Both the position numbers and the translations under genes were made by a program. From Candidatus Poseidoniaceae archaeon (GTDB lineage Archaea; Thermoplasmatota; Poseidoniia; Poseidoniales; Poseidoniaceae), in contig CALHIR010000042.1 in the NCBI GenBank assembly GCA_938030705.1, positions 1-50,600 on the forward strand: a DNA stretch of 50,600 bases, in the 5' to 3' direction. The notes below the pieces were generated by a model. That model was not told the DNA's origin and ran no database searches. It was given only the letters and a program-made list of their open reading frames with translations. Shown one piece after another: positions 37,701 to 45,320 of the stretch (position 1 is the stretch's first letter; each line of letters starts with the position of its first letter).

Positions 37701-37720
37701 CGGTGTGATTCGTTTGACAT
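31772..37720 (-). CDS. Giant anchored surface protein (1,982 residues)
   Basis: A very large exported protein. The ATG at 37720 has a GGTGA box and opens a signal peptide (PIFLMLLMLLAPFASA); 47 extra upstream codons are rejected. The ectodomain is Asp/Thr/Asn-rich with many beta-sandwich segments. One MAM/laminin-G-like region near residues 150-380 has paired Cys, and several later segments resemble invasin/Ig-type modules. A C-terminal TM helix (about 1887-1907, LLLIVAILVLVIGVLGTLVL) is followed by an acidic stretch (EEYEDDDDD) and a helical end, WTQEEIQGYFDQGWNIESLQ. No catalytic motif is evident. It is the first gene of a compact operon. S-layer-like coat, adhesin or polymer-binding protein are the likely roles. 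Confidence 0.85.
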   Translation of the reverse strand: MSNESHRKTKPIFLMLLMLLAPFASANITTFADGDQTVDVEIRDGNDLQNLVDGVINLPDGETVTGASMKVHTHAVEHGHQSRIDTDTDLGGGNYRVWNPLYNNQLTEFSDESLFRYEESNTATPVSLVSEGFLTDFEGTSAGFLDSTDPFLMPSSGVGWEHGSLSASDVPAGCSSGQECWGTNLADTNYTDDNSDGNTPPSYLPFVVGLTSAELFVDPLLKSKTAFFDSWWNLETSTGSQPNSFHYQDCGYLQIRSSPNPGFPPDDSGFSILAIDQQSSTGLSFGSNYAQGGGSGQNWNGKITSNCGGLQNGSQWEYGLAGSSTTAQNPSGWATVAVDLTDYIDEYVQIRFVMHHTASTAMNIDDNMSGWYIDNFRLGDLLPQQATMTVRGMTPSTLGGENHPNGYGLLALEAETSLSATLEVDVLDTNNNIINDKDGQPMSGLSGDIIELWNIDTEKYRAVNLDFTFNSGPDRLSTPILHGFSIGTRVGTGFNFSSVGPTQIDDGIWQTMGGGEPMIYVPEIIREAYSGSFERSKFSNPITAMTPMIQDDCTESPTIEITPTGQTSSITVQDGVQTVFDTPLFGFNSVTSYQGPCDVAGIWFDLEFGHHAANLRIDVADDGDVDYGFTEPAFDMFGRQTTFVSGTVDNVNYAAEKSTLTLDVNGQATGGFFLLPEGAEVTAADFGMDQISIHSNSDPTEGFQMTLMAGSQSVVLGDMPNSTILVQEMLSQPIDFVGALNSLLTNPSVAGTHEDEFGRYWVMFRFEVDSPNASSGTTLDIVDLDIVYDYATTLNAADGFDIELNQGVALWTGGATASVPVAVYTDSGGGVSLSDLSVTTSTGYTNTLLMTDSPIGLYPNGDIYEVVTTHTVDLLTGTALSEAWLTFESESGYIKFAWSDFMSFSEASDENNYVQLESTSSVADVANGKEITWHFRVNPTWDDTEAVRMYAGLTTTSGVNGLPDAILLDPAVGNAVENDAGITSFELQNSIGATQALTGAESGQDINLIGQIRLEDLNEAPDPSSYFLTLELKHVNTTDGNITIEWEEVANRSGVIGGDFAWNVNLGDAAGSETYRFAVRGYEGGDLLCPPVEYNPDETCAIPFDITIDTYEPNLLDLQVLSPGTDSNVDSNWRTLLDDTWVVPQANQQIRMSSQDLPSPPATLDMHLWVEHDHDLNSDGLPDADEYITVTLNGDGEAPTANYSGQYNDIANEGLEGKVSIWIEGYDLAGNPIDGGGPGFDNDQVSYVSMSSKSPVIRNFFIEDSKGNPFLNSNELQWDGTWNQTMYAGNTYHLLLEASDDNGWRDVDFFQINLDKTGDDMTIWYFPRNQTAWTDSPYLNIVYDGDVAPSMLTMDNTDLIDPFESDFILNIPIRIDWGIVGMDGKDIEPKLQMQDLDNPLYTMLSGVPGRYIQIWRYSDIMQLDFRTDEVNNLMVTPMFEDVSEPFTSDVRQGFIFAGDTVQFTGQFAFREGIYDSVYINPEIELTMEIVRQDAAEDFDKGYIATPGETVYHSFTGGVFEINITAPVFTNEYQYEFRLCPPVSEVDEEPCDDPTNYGYAMPDGAEDYTAALCATSSSYGCGEFTLKVDRTAPEVLPNTWLAEDGELPEGTDGRIIKNTLSTANYHCVDLQLQIKEQEAIFPGDLRVNWMFYSNTIDYTPWSEYAEYFGFEPSSAALSLSSKEVSNGYLASATCLDLWPLSNAEPRVFDAEVNEQQQPTLVFWVSGADSAGSTVRLGGGPQEDGSILPIFSGQAQHKSQYTFIEEKATFEIQDVLLSDDPRVGESMKLKIKVKNTGSMAGVAELVIKSVTDSGTPVVEDTVSTPVLEIQEVSDWVEVTLAPFAAQTTGMYYTISLNGTSENIYDGSQDPWADVFNVKVQAEEDSGNLLLIVAILVLVIGVLGTLVLVLARRGGGASLLDEEYEDDDDDLGYTESKVLAEIPADVDPEMARAMQTFPQWTQEEIQGYFDQGWNIESLQDWVNNQ

Positions 37721-37818
37721 GGTGTCACCTGCACATCGGCGAGGGTTTACCCCCCTAAAATCTCGTCGCTTACTGGACTCGGTCCCTTTTTCCACTTCAT
37801 TTCCTGAACCGAGTGAAC

Positions 37819-38322
37819 ATGAGTTATGAGGGTGAACCTTGTGGACAGGCCATGGAGCCATATTCCACCGAACCCGTCACCCTCATTGAAGAGGTGTTTC
37901 CTCAGGATACCAACGCCTACAATACCCTGTTTGGGGGAAGGTTGCTGTCGCTGATGGACAAAGCAGGTGGCATTGCGTGCGCTAAATTCGCTCACCGAGA
38001 ATTTGTCACAATTTCCATTGATACCTTGACCTTCATTGCTCCTGCACGGCAAGGCGATCTGCTGGAAGTTACCGGCCAAGTCGTCTACACCAGCAGCCGC
38101 ACAGCGTGCACCAAGGTGACCGCTTACACCATGAGCAAAGCAACATGGGAAAAGAGCATCATCTGCGAGGGTTACTTCTTCTTTGTCGCCATCGATTCCA
38201 ATATGCAGGCCATACCAATCCCACAATTTACGCCCGAAACCGATGAGGAAAAGGAAGAATGGGAGAAGGCAAAAGCCATCCGGGATAACATGCTTGCTCA
38301 GAAGGCGAAGCGGGACGCTTGA
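37819..38322 (+). CDS. Acyl-CoA thioesterase, hotdog fold (YciA/BACH-like)
   Basis: A 167-residue single-hotdog thioesterase that hydrolyses acyl-CoA to free acid and CoA. The family signature is clear: FPQDTNAYNTLFGGRLLSLMDKAGGIAC, containing the catalytic Asn/Asp region and GG turn, then a THD-like strand (ISIDTLTFIAPARQGD). The C-terminal region is charged (EEWEKAKAIRDN). Start choice is uncertain: GTG 37813, ATG 37819 and ATG 37852 are all in frame, and the last matches the family's usual N-terminus best. It is divergent from the giant surface protein, sharing about 98 bases of upstream DNA. It could release or recycle products related to the synthase operon, but that is inference. Confidence 0.9.
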   Translation: MSYEGEPCGQAMEPYSTEPVTLIEEVFPQDTNAYNTLFGGRLLSLMDKAGGIACAKFAHREFVTISIDTLTFIAPARQGDLLEVTGQVVYTSSRTACTKVTAYTMSKATWEKSIICEGYFFFVAIDSNMQAIPIPQFTPETDEEKEEWEKAKAIRDNMLAQKAKRDA

Positions 38323-38362
38323 CCACCCATTGATTCTTCAAGCGCTGCCAACTCGCCGATGC

Positions 38363-39388
38363 ATGGTCGTGTTGAACGTCGCCGTTATCGCCTCGGATGA
38401 ACTTGCTCGAAGTATCGCCAAAGCGGCCGACCAAAGGGACGTTCACACCTATGTTCACAAGGAAAACGGGCCGGACGGAGCGAGGATCCTTTCGCTGATT
38501 CGTCCCGCCAAATTCCCTGAACGCCTCCCCCCCTTTCTCAACGCCCTCTCCACCTCACAAGCGGGCATCATCGAAATCACGGCGGTCGACGCCACCCTTG
38601 GCGAAGCATTGGTCGCCTTTGCAAGCGCCCGCATCGAGCGGGGCATGGCCGTCATCAATCCCGCTGAAGGCGGATGGGTTGACGAGGACCAGGTCAAGAT
38701 GTTGTTCAAGCAAGCAGGCTTAGGCTCCTGGACCTTTGAAACCAACGACGGCGTCCACCTCCGAGAGCGCATGTACGCTTTGATGGACGATATCCAAAGC
38801 GTCTTGGAAGCCAACGCCAACGCCCCTTTGGTCCTGCCCGTAGACCAATACTTCAACGTCAAGGGCATCGGTCTTGTCGCCATCGGCTATGTCCAATCGG
38901 GTCGGGTGAACGTGCACGATGAAGTTCTGCTTCTGCCCGCCAACGGCACGGGGAATGCCAAATCGCTTCAAGTAATGGACGACGATGTTGAGGTCGCGAC
39001 GGCTGGAGACCGGGTGGGCCTCGCCTTACGAAACGCCAAAGAAGAACACTTGACGGGCAACACCATCATCGTTCATCCTCCGGTGGAAGACAAGCGAGCC
39101 AACGTGTCCACGCCCATGGCTCTTGACCAGCATAACCGCTCCACGGTTCAACTGACCACCTCTCCCTTCCAAAAGCGCGTGTTGACCGCCGGCGATGTGA
39201 TTCACGCCAGCGTTGACCTTCAATTCGTCGTCGGCCGAGTGCAAAGCGTGGAAGGCAGCAAACTGACGGTTGAATGGGAACACCCGCTCTTTGTTCGCAA
39301 GGACAACCCCCCCTCGGTCCTCATCGCCCAACTGGATTCCAAACCTCGAATCATGGGCTCGGCCGTGGTCACCGAGGCAAAGGCCTGA
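38363..39388 (+). CDS. Degenerate translational GTPase (EF-Tu/SelB-like) lacking the P-loop
   Basis: A 341-residue protein. Residues about 155-240 are an EF-Tu/SelB domain II (LPVDQYFNVKGIGLVAIGYV, then GDEVLLLP-type turn VHDEVLLLPANG and VEVATAGDRVGLAL), and 245-340 resemble domain III. The N-terminal 130 residues take the place of the G domain but contain no G1 P-loop, no DxxG and no NKxD, so GTP binding is unlikely. Archaea have EF-1alpha-related proteins with such degenerate GTPase domains. The ATG at 38363 is used; the long upstream frame overlaps the thioesterase. It follows that gene by 40 bases. A role in translation or RNP assembly is possible; none is proven. Confidence 0.75.
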   Translation: MVVLNVAVIASDELARSIAKAADQRDVHTYVHKENGPDGARILSLIRPAKFPERLPPFLNALSTSQAGIIEITAVDATLGEALVAFASARIERGMAVINPAEGGWVDEDQVKMLFKQAGLGSWTFETNDGVHLRERMYALMDDIQSVLEANANAPLVLPVDQYFNVKGIGLVAIGYVQSGRVNVHDEVLLLPANGTGNAKSLQVMDDDVEVATAGDRVGLALRNAKEEHLTGNTIIVHPPVEDKRANVSTPMALDQHNRSTVQLTTSPFQKRVLTAGDVIHASVDLQFVVGRVQSVEGSKLTVEWEHPLFVRKDNPPSVLIAQLDSKPRIMGSAVVTEAKA

Positions 39389-39478
39389 CGGCGATTGAAT
39401 CAACCGCTTGTTTTGCACCGGTGAACTCAGACCATCTGCGGTGGTTTGATAACCTGCCACACCCCGCTCGGACATGGG

Positions 39479-40945
39479 ATGCGCGAGATTGGGCAGGGAA
39501 CTGTACCAACCAGCGAGATGGACAAGGAAACCTTCCTGTCCCTCCGGTTGGCAGAACCATCGGAACAGGTGAAAATCACCTTGGATGAGCGCATGCTGAG
39601 CATTGAAGGGAAGCGAAATGCGACCATCGACATGCGCCTGAACGCCATCAGCACCATGAAACACCACTCCAGCAATTTGGTCCCCACCTGGCTCCTGTTT
39701 CTTGGCCTAGCCCTGATTTGGATCGGCTATCGCGTGATGGTGCCCTCAACCTACAGAATGACTTTCATTGGAGCAGGCGTTGGGCTTTTGGCGGCCCGCA
39801 TATTGACCAAGAAACCGACCCTGACCATCCAAACTTCCTCGGGCGACACCCACGTTCTTTTTGGCAACGAGCGAGCGCTGAATCGGCTCAGTTTCATGTT
39901 TCATCACCTTGCCAACAACAAGACCATGGCTGAAGTGCGAGCCAAGCTCAAGGCCATTGAGGCTGAACTTGAGGGTGGGTGGCGCCACGAAGACATCATG
40001 CCTGCCCCCATCCTTCCAAACGTGCTCGAGGTACCCCCATCGCTGAATCAATTCTTAGCCGATGGCGAGGAAACGATCGTGCCCACTCAAGAACTTCAAC
40101 CGACACCTGAATGGATGCCAACCCACGAACCTGAACCGCAACCATCCCCTCCGATGGTCGGCTTCATCCAGAGTTTCCAGCCTGTATCGTTCCCGTCCCA
40201 GCACGTGGAGTACCCTCCCGATCACCGCCCAGCACCGATTCTCCACCCCGTCCTCTTGCCCGAGCAAGCACCTCCCATGCACCAAGGTGGGCAGGAGAAT
40301 GCACGACCTTTCATCCCCTCCTTCCTCAACCAACACGGCGCCCATATTCCTGGCATGCACCAAGCAGAAGAGGAAGAGGACATCTCCGAGGGCTTAGAAC
40401 TGGATACGGAGTTTTTGGAGGTGTTGGATGCCGTTATTGAGCCCGAGCCAGAACCGGCCCCCCCAGGAATTACCCCCGTCCCTCAGCGAGAAACTCTCTT
40501 GAAGCCGAAAGAACAACGTTCGATTGAAAATTCTCCCTTCCATGCCCGTCGGACTCGCACGCTCCGTCCACGGGAAGTCCGAGGGAGGAACATGTTGGAT
40601 CGAATACGAACCGCCTCCAGCGAGTTGTTGGGGCGAACGACCAGCGGGACCCAACCTCAAGCGATGGCCACCACCGAAACTTCAGGAGGGCTCCGAGCCC
40701 AGGCCGCCGCTGCCGAAAGCGAGACCAGTGCTCACGTTCATGACTCCCTTTCAGAAGAACGAGGAGGCGTGATGGCCCCGGAGGAAACGGCCCGTCTCAA
40801 TCGACATTCCCAACGCCTTCTCGCTGTCGTTGATGAACTACGCCAATCCGAGGAGGAGGGTCTTGAATCCCTCTCTTTTGGCGACCTTCGCCCGAGTAAC
40901 ACCGATGATGAGGCCGTGAAGGTCCCTCGCCTTGATGATGACTGA
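39479..40945 (+). CDS. Two-TM membrane protein with long Pro/Glu-rich cytoplasmic region
   Basis: A protein of 488 residues from the ATG at 39479 (an ATG at 39518 is also credible; TTG 39446 less so). The N-terminal about 45 residues form short beta strands, followed by two hydrophobic helices (near 70-90 and 93-110), TLTIQTSSGD and a charged helix. The rest is low-complexity: Pro/Glu/Gln-rich to about residue 350, then an Arg-rich patch (HARRTRTLRPREVRGR), a long Ala/Glu region and an acidic end. It reads as an envelope-associated scaffold, not an enzyme. The stop codon abuts the stop of the convergent PfkB gene. Confidence 0.65.
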   Translation: MREIGQGTVPTSEMDKETFLSLRLAEPSEQVKITLDERMLSIEGKRNATIDMRLNAISTMKHHSSNLVPTWLLFLGLALIWIGYRVMVPSTYRMTFIGAGVGLLAARILTKKPTLTIQTSSGDTHVLFGNERALNRLSFMFHHLANNKTMAEVRAKLKAIEAELEGGWRHEDIMPAPILPNVLEVPPSLNQFLADGEETIVPTQELQPTPEWMPTHEPEPQPSPPMVGFIQSFQPVSFPSQHVEYPPDHRPAPILHPVLLPEQAPPMHQGGQENARPFIPSFLNQHGAHIPGMHQAEEEEDISEGLELDTEFLEVLDAVIEPEPEPAPPGITPVPQRETLLKPKEQRSIENSPFHARRTRTLRPREVRGRNMLDRIRTASSELLGRTTSGTQPQAMATTETSGGLRAQAAAAESETSAHVHDSLSEERGGVMAPEETARLNRHSQRLLAVVDELRQSEEEGLESLSFGDLRPSNTDDEAVKVPRLDDD

Positions 40946-41869
40946 TTAAACACCCAACATGGAGCGATAAGCTCCAAGACGTTGGTCAAACAATGAACCA
41001 TCCAAACCCCGCAGCGCTTTCGTTCCAAAGGCTTCGAGGGTGAAACTTGCCATGACGGTGGCCACCATCAAGCCGTTGCGAAGTTCATCCAATGAGAGCG
41101 ATCCCGAACCCGAGGCCAGATGGGCCGCCAAGGCTCCGGCGAAGGTGTCGCCGCAACCTGTTGGGTCAACCACGTCAGCGGTAGGGACAGCCGGAAGCGC
41201 AAGAAGGGCCCCGTCATGAAGCGCCAAGACGCCGTGTTCACCGCGTTTCACGATGAGGGTCTTGGTGTTGGTATCACTTGCGAGGGCATGCATAGCGCGA
41301 ACCAAGTTCTCGTCTTGCGAAAGCATCCGGGCTTCACCGTCGTTGATGATGATCAAGTCCACAGCGTGCATGACCTCGAGGAGCGCAGGTTTGGCAATCG
41401 TGATCCAGAGGTTCATCGAATCGAGCATGGTCAATCGGGTGGCCTGTGTTTGCTGGAGGACGCTTTGCTGCAGAGCGGGGTGAAGATTGGCGCAAAACAC
41501 GACGTTTGGTTGCTGCCAAGCGGTTGGGACCACCGGTTGAAAGTGCTCAAAGACGTTCAAGTGGGTCGCCTTTGTTTCGGCTTCTGCCATGGCGCCATGG
41601 TACGCCCCTTCCCAGCGGAAGGTCTCACCTTTCGCCGTTTCCAGTCCGCTGAGGTCGAGCCCCGCATCGGCGAGAATCTGGCGGTCTTCATCGGCAAAGT
41701 CCTCGCCAACCACGCCGACGAGACCTGTTTCTCGGCCGGTTGAATGACGTTGCAAAAATCGGCAAGACAGGCCCCCATAGGTCGCAGAACCCCCGAGGGC
41801 CCGGTCCACAGAGCCTTCCGGGGAAGCGACGGAATCGTAAGCGATGCTACCGACAATGAGGACGCTCAT
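40946..41869 (-). CDS. PfkB-family carbohydrate kinase
   Basis: A 307-residue ribokinase-fold sugar or nucleoside kinase. Both family signatures are seen: GGSATYGGL near the N-terminus and the C-terminal DPTGCGDTFAGALAAHLASG, with the catalytic Asp in GCGD. The ATG at 41869 has a GGTGAT box overlapping the end of the upstream biotin carboxylase gene, so the two form an operon. The substrate cannot be told from sequence; ribokinase, adenosine kinase and fructokinase types are all possible. Confidence 0.88.
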   Translation of the reverse strand: MSVLIVGSIAYDSVASPEGSVDRALGGSATYGGLSCRFLQRHSTGRETGLVGVVGEDFADEDRQILADAGLDLSGLETAKGETFRWEGAYHGAMAEAETKATHLNVFEHFQPVVPTAWQQPNVVFCANLHPALQQSVLQQTQATRLTMLDSMNLWITIAKPALLEVMHAVDLIIINDGEARMLSQDENLVRAMHALASDTNTKTLIVKRGEHGVLALHDGALLALPAVPTADVVDPTGCGDTFAGALAAHLASGSGSLSLDELRNGLMVATVMASFTLEAFGTKALRGLDGSLFDQRLGAYRSMLGV

Positions 41870-41880
41870 GACCATCACCT

Positions 41881-43221
41881 TCAACCAAGCAATTCTTGGT
41901 GCATGTCAATGTACTGAATCGTGATGTCACCGTTGTTGAAATCTTCTTCGTCCATGATTCGCCGATGAAGCGGAATCAGGTGCTCAACGCCGGTGATCAT
42001 GGTTTCATCCAGCGCCGTTTTCATGCGGCGAACGGCGTCTTCACGATCTCGGCCCCAAACCAAGAGTTTGGCGAGCAAAGAGTCGAAGCAACCTGGCATT
42101 TCGTACCCTGGATGGGCGTGGGTGTCGCAACGAATGCCAAAACCGCTGGGGAAATGGCACTCCCAAAGGCGCCCGGGGCTGGGAACAAACTCTCGTGGGT
42201 CTTCGGCGTTCAAACGGCACTGAATGGCGTGGCCTCGCCACTTGATGTCCTCTTGCTTGAGTGGGAGCGCTTCACCTTGGGCGACACGAACGCCGAGTTC
42301 GACGAGGTTGTGGCCGGTGATGAGTTCGGTGACGGTATGTTCAACTTGGACACGAGGATTCACTTCAAGGAAATAGAAATCACCGTTGGCGTCTCGAAGG
42401 AATTCAAAGGTTGCCAGACCTTTGTAACCCACGGATTCTGCCCCCTTGCACACGAGCTCGCCGATTTCCGCTCGCTTTTCATCGGTCAACCAAGGCCCCT
42501 CTTCAACGAGTTTCTGGTGGCGGCGCTGGATGGAACAGAAACGCTCACCAAAGTGAATGGCGTTCTTTCCGTCCGCAAGAACTTGGAATTCAACGTGTTG
42601 GGCACCTTGAATATACTTCTCAACGAAAACGCGTTCATCGCCAAAGGCCGACTTGGCTCGGGACTGACAGAGTTTGAGGGCGCTCTCAAATTCGTCGGCT
42701 TTCCCAACGATTTGCATGCCGATACCACCGCCACCAGCGGCGGCCTTGATGATGACAGGATAACCGATTTCATCGGCGAGGGCACTGGCGACATCGGCAC
42801 TGGCGATGGGTTCAGAGGAACCTTTGGCCGTGGGGAGACCGGCTGCCTCCATGGCTGCACGAGCCTCAATTTTGTCGCCGAGCAAGGTGATTACGCCGGA
42901 GGCAGGCCCAATGAACGTGATGCCCTCTTCCTCGAGCCGAGCCACAAAAGCAGCGTTCTCCGCCAAAAACCCGTAGCCAGGGTGAACGGCATCACACTCG
43001 AGTTCTTTGGCCGCTTGTACCACCGCTTCGATGTCCAAATAGGAGTCCAGTGGATTGGCACGGTAGTTTGGATAGGCGATGTCAGCCATCTGGACCGGCA
43101 AGGAAAGCCGGTCTTCTCGGCCGTGGATGATGGCCGCTTCAATACCCATATCGCGGAGGGTTCGCAGGATACGCAGGGCGATTTCGCCCCGGTTGGCAAT
43201 CAGCACGCGCTTGAAGCCCAT
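41881..43221 (-). CDS. Biotin carboxylase subunit (acetyl-/propionyl-CoA or pyruvate carboxylase)
   Basis: A 446-residue ATP-grasp enzyme that carboxylates biotin using bicarbonate and ATP. The typical start is RVLIANRGEIALRILRTL. Other landmarks are HPGYGFLAEN, the Gly-rich ATP loop AAAGGGGIGM, the FCSIQRRHQK loop and EVNPRVQVEHTVTE. No biotin carrier or carboxyltransferase domain is attached and none is encoded in the window. The ATG at 43221 is chosen by homology; 35 upstream codons are rejected. In archaea this subunit belongs to acetyl/propionyl-CoA or pyruvate carboxylases. It could supply malonyl-CoA to the synthase operon, but that depends on its unseen partners. Confidence 0.9.
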   Translation of the reverse strand: MGFKRVLIANRGEIALRILRTLRDMGIEAAIIHGREDRLSLPVQMADIAYPNYRANPLDSYLDIEAVVQAAKELECDAVHPGYGFLAENAAFVARLEEEGITFIGPASGVITLLGDKIEARAAMEAAGLPTAKGSSEPIASADVASALADEIGYPVIIKAAAGGGGIGMQIVGKADEFESALKLCQSRAKSAFGDERVFVEKYIQGAQHVEFQVLADGKNAIHFGERFCSIQRRHQKLVEEGPWLTDEKRAEIGELVCKGAESVGYKGLATFEFLRDANGDFYFLEVNPRVQVEHTVTELITGHNLVELGVRVAQGEALPLKQEDIKWRGHAIQCRLNAEDPREFVPSPGRLWECHFPSGFGIRCDTHAHPGYEMPGCFDSLLAKLLVWGRDREDAVRRMKTALDETMITGVEHLIPLHRRIMDEEDFNNGDITIQYIDMHQELLG

Positions 43222-43473
43222 GGGTGATGGGCAACCGAAGCAATCTATGAGGAAAGCGGTGCAGACAGGAACAGAAACACCATCTATATTCCACTTGAGT
43301 GGAAAAACCGTCTCAATTTCAGACATGTGGCCATGCCTGCCTAAGAGAACGAAGCCTTTGGAAGGCCTAAACCTCCATATTTTTGCGTTTTATGGAAAAA
43401 AGTTTCTGGGAAATGGCAGAAAAATACTTCTTTACGACCGAACCTTGATACGGTAGTACATCCATCTTCAAGC
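43222..43473. promoter_or_regulatory. Divergent promoter region, AT-rich
   Basis: A 252-base gap between the biotin carboxylase (-) and the SLOG protein (+). An AAAAATACTT stretch at 43420-43429 lies about 45 bases before the ATG at 43474, a plausible TATA box. The sequence near 43378-43395 (TTTTTGCGTTTTATGG) is another AT-rich candidate for either direction. No small gene or stable hairpin was seen. Confidence 0.35.
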
Positions 43474-43938
43474 ATGAGCGGAAGGACGCCGACAGGAGCA
43501 GAGGTGCTTGATGCCCTCGCAGGGAAGGACCTCAATGAGGATGGAAAAATCATCAATTTGATCGTCTGCGGGAACTCAAAATTTTACGATTTCAGTTTCT
43601 TTGAGAACGAGATGAACATGTGGTGCAAATACAACGGCTATCCCGATGTCATTATTTTGGGAGGGGCCAGCGGTGTTGATTACCTCGCCGAGCGTTGGGC
43701 TGACAACCACAACATACCCGTCGCCGTGTTCAAGGAGGCATGGGACATACCCCGACCAAACAGCGCCGAAGATACCGGCCGGCCAGAAGCCGTGGCTGAT
43801 TTGGGGGAGCGTATGATGAAGCGTGCCACGCACATGCTGGCGTTCCCTGGGCCGCAATCGGTTTGGACAAAACACATGGAGGCGATGGCGATTGAGGCCG
43901 GCCTTCCGGTGATGAGCATCCCGTTGCCCATGGAGTGA
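43474..43938 (+). CDS. SLOG-fold (DUF2493/YspA-like) nucleotide-binding protein
   Basis: A 154-residue Rossmann-like protein. The pattern LIVCGNSKFYDF, then IILGGASGVDYLAERWADNHNIPVAVF, and later MLAFPGP, matches SLOG-superfamily DUF2493 proteins, related to Lysine-decarboxylase-like (LOG) and DprA-type nucleotide binders. Such proteins are thought to bind or process nucleotides or their derivatives, often in stress or defence contexts. Here it stands alone between a biotin carboxylase and a flavoprotein reductase, both on the minus strand, which gives no clue to function. Its stop codon adjoins the stop of the convergent CysJ-like gene. Confidence 0.8.
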   Translation: MSGRTPTGAEVLDALAGKDLNEDGKIINLIVCGNSKFYDFSFFENEMNMWCKYNGYPDVIILGGASGVDYLAERWADNHNIPVAVFKEAWDIPRPNSAEDTGRPEAVADLGERMMKRATHMLAFPGPQSVWTKHMEAMAIEAGLPVMSIPLPME

Positions 43939-45189
43939 TCAGTAGACGTCTCTGAGGTAGCGCTTTTCTTCGCGCATCATCGTCTTCTCGATGAAGTGGG
44001 TCGCATCTTCCTCCGACATGCCACCGTGGTCAATGGCAATTTGAATCAAAGCGCGATGAACGTCTTTGGCCATGTATTGCTTGTCGCCGCAGATGTAGAA
44101 GTATGCACCGCGCTCAAACCATTCCCATACCTCTGCCCCGTGCTCCTTGAGGCGGTGTTGGACGTAGATCTTCTCCTCTTGATCACGGGACCAAGCGGTG
44201 GTGAAGCGCCACAGATGCCCTTCGTCAATCCATCCCTCAATTTCGTCTTTGTAGTAGTACTCGGTCTTCTCTGATTGGTCTCCGAAGAACAACCAGTTTT
44301 TGCCCGAGCCCCCGTCGTGGACGCGCTGTTCCATGAACGCTCGGAAGGGGGCAATACCGGTACCGGGGCCCACCATGATGATGTCCGTGTCTTTGTCTTC
44401 GGGGAGAATGAACGATTTGGTGGGCGACATGAAGACGCCAATGGGCGCCCCAGAGGTGTCGATTTCATCGGCCATGAACTGCGTGCACAAGCCGCCACGG
44501 GCACGCCCGTTGTATTCGAACCGGACGATGCCAACGGTTAGTTCCACAGAACCAGGATGAGCATCGTGGGAAGAAGCAATGGAATACAGACGAGGCTTGA
44601 GGCGGTCGGCCAGTTCAAGGAATTCTTCGGGCGTATATTTGACTTCGAACTCACGCATGATGTCAACATAATCACGGGTCCAAAGATAATCTTCGATGGC
44701 CTTGGTGTCCGCCGTGATGGCTTCAACTTGGGCTGCTGGGTCATCGGACGGAACCGACGGGCGGAGGGCGGGCGGAACGTGCTCGTCATCGGAGGGCGAC
44801 CAAGCAGTCTCATTACGAGTTCGGGACACGATGCTCATGGAGATCTTCATGCCGCTTGAGACCACTTTCTCAGCGAGGGATTGGACAAATTTCTTGTTGG
44901 CCAAGTGAACCTCGAAGTCTTTTTTCAGAGCATCATAGAGTGTTCGCTCACCGTTGTGCGTGGTGACGACGGTGTCTCGGTCCCACCCTTGGACTTCGAG
45001 AAGCTCTTCAACGATGTGAGGTGGATTTTCAGCGATGACACCGAGCGCATCCCCAACTTTGTAATCCATACCCGAATCTCCCAAGGCGAACACGATATGC
45101 CGTGTCTCTTTGCGAGAACCCTCGCCATTGAGGATGTAGTTCTCTGTGATTTGTGTCTTGTAGGGGTTTTTTGCGGACCAATCAGCCAT
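43939..45189 (-). CDS. CysJ-like NADPH-flavoprotein reductase lacking the flavodoxin domain
   Basis: A 416-residue member of the cytochrome P450 reductase/sulfite reductase flavoprotein group. It has the FAD-binding RLYSIASS, a GLCTQFMAD turn, the NADPH motif MVGPGTGIAPFRAFMEQR, YICGDKQYMAKDV and the terminal aromatic stacking residue (RYLRDVY). The N-terminal flavodoxin-like FMN domain of full-length CysJ is absent, so electrons must go to a separate flavodoxin, ferredoxin or enzyme. The ATG at 45189 has a GGTGAGGAG site. The partner is not in the window. NADPH oxidation with one-electron transfer, for example to sulfite reduction or desaturation, is possible; a desaturase link would be speculative. 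Confidence 0.88.
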   Translation of the reverse strand: MADWSAKNPYKTQITENYILNGEGSRKETRHIVFALGDSGMDYKVGDALGVIAENPPHIVEELLEVQGWDRDTVVTTHNGERTLYDALKKDFEVHLANKKFVQSLAEKVVSSGMKISMSIVSRTRNETAWSPSDDEHVPPALRPSVPSDDPAAQVEAITADTKAIEDYLWTRDYVDIMREFEVKYTPEEFLELADRLKPRLYSIASSHDAHPGSVELTVGIVRFEYNGRARGGLCTQFMADEIDTSGAPIGVFMSPTKSFILPEDKDTDIIMVGPGTGIAPFRAFMEQRVHDGGSGKNWLFFGDQSEKTEYYYKDEIEGWIDEGHLWRFTTAWSRDQEEKIYVQHRLKEHGAEVWEWFERGAYFYICGDKQYMAKDVHRALIQIAIDHGGMSEEDATHFIEKTMMREEKRYLRDVY

Positions 45190-45320
45190 CTCCTCACCTC
45201 ATCCCACGGGGGATGATTTTCGCACTTGAGGTCGCTATATCATGGTTGGTATCGTTTCACATCCCCTTCACCAACGGCACCAACCGATGAGAAGAAGAAG
45301 CACCGTGCGGTCGCAACGGT

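Noticed and set aside
41896-43227. A 443-codon plus-strand frame opposite the biotin carboxylase
   Set aside because: It mirrors the real carboxylase gene, which has all catalytic motifs on the minus strand.
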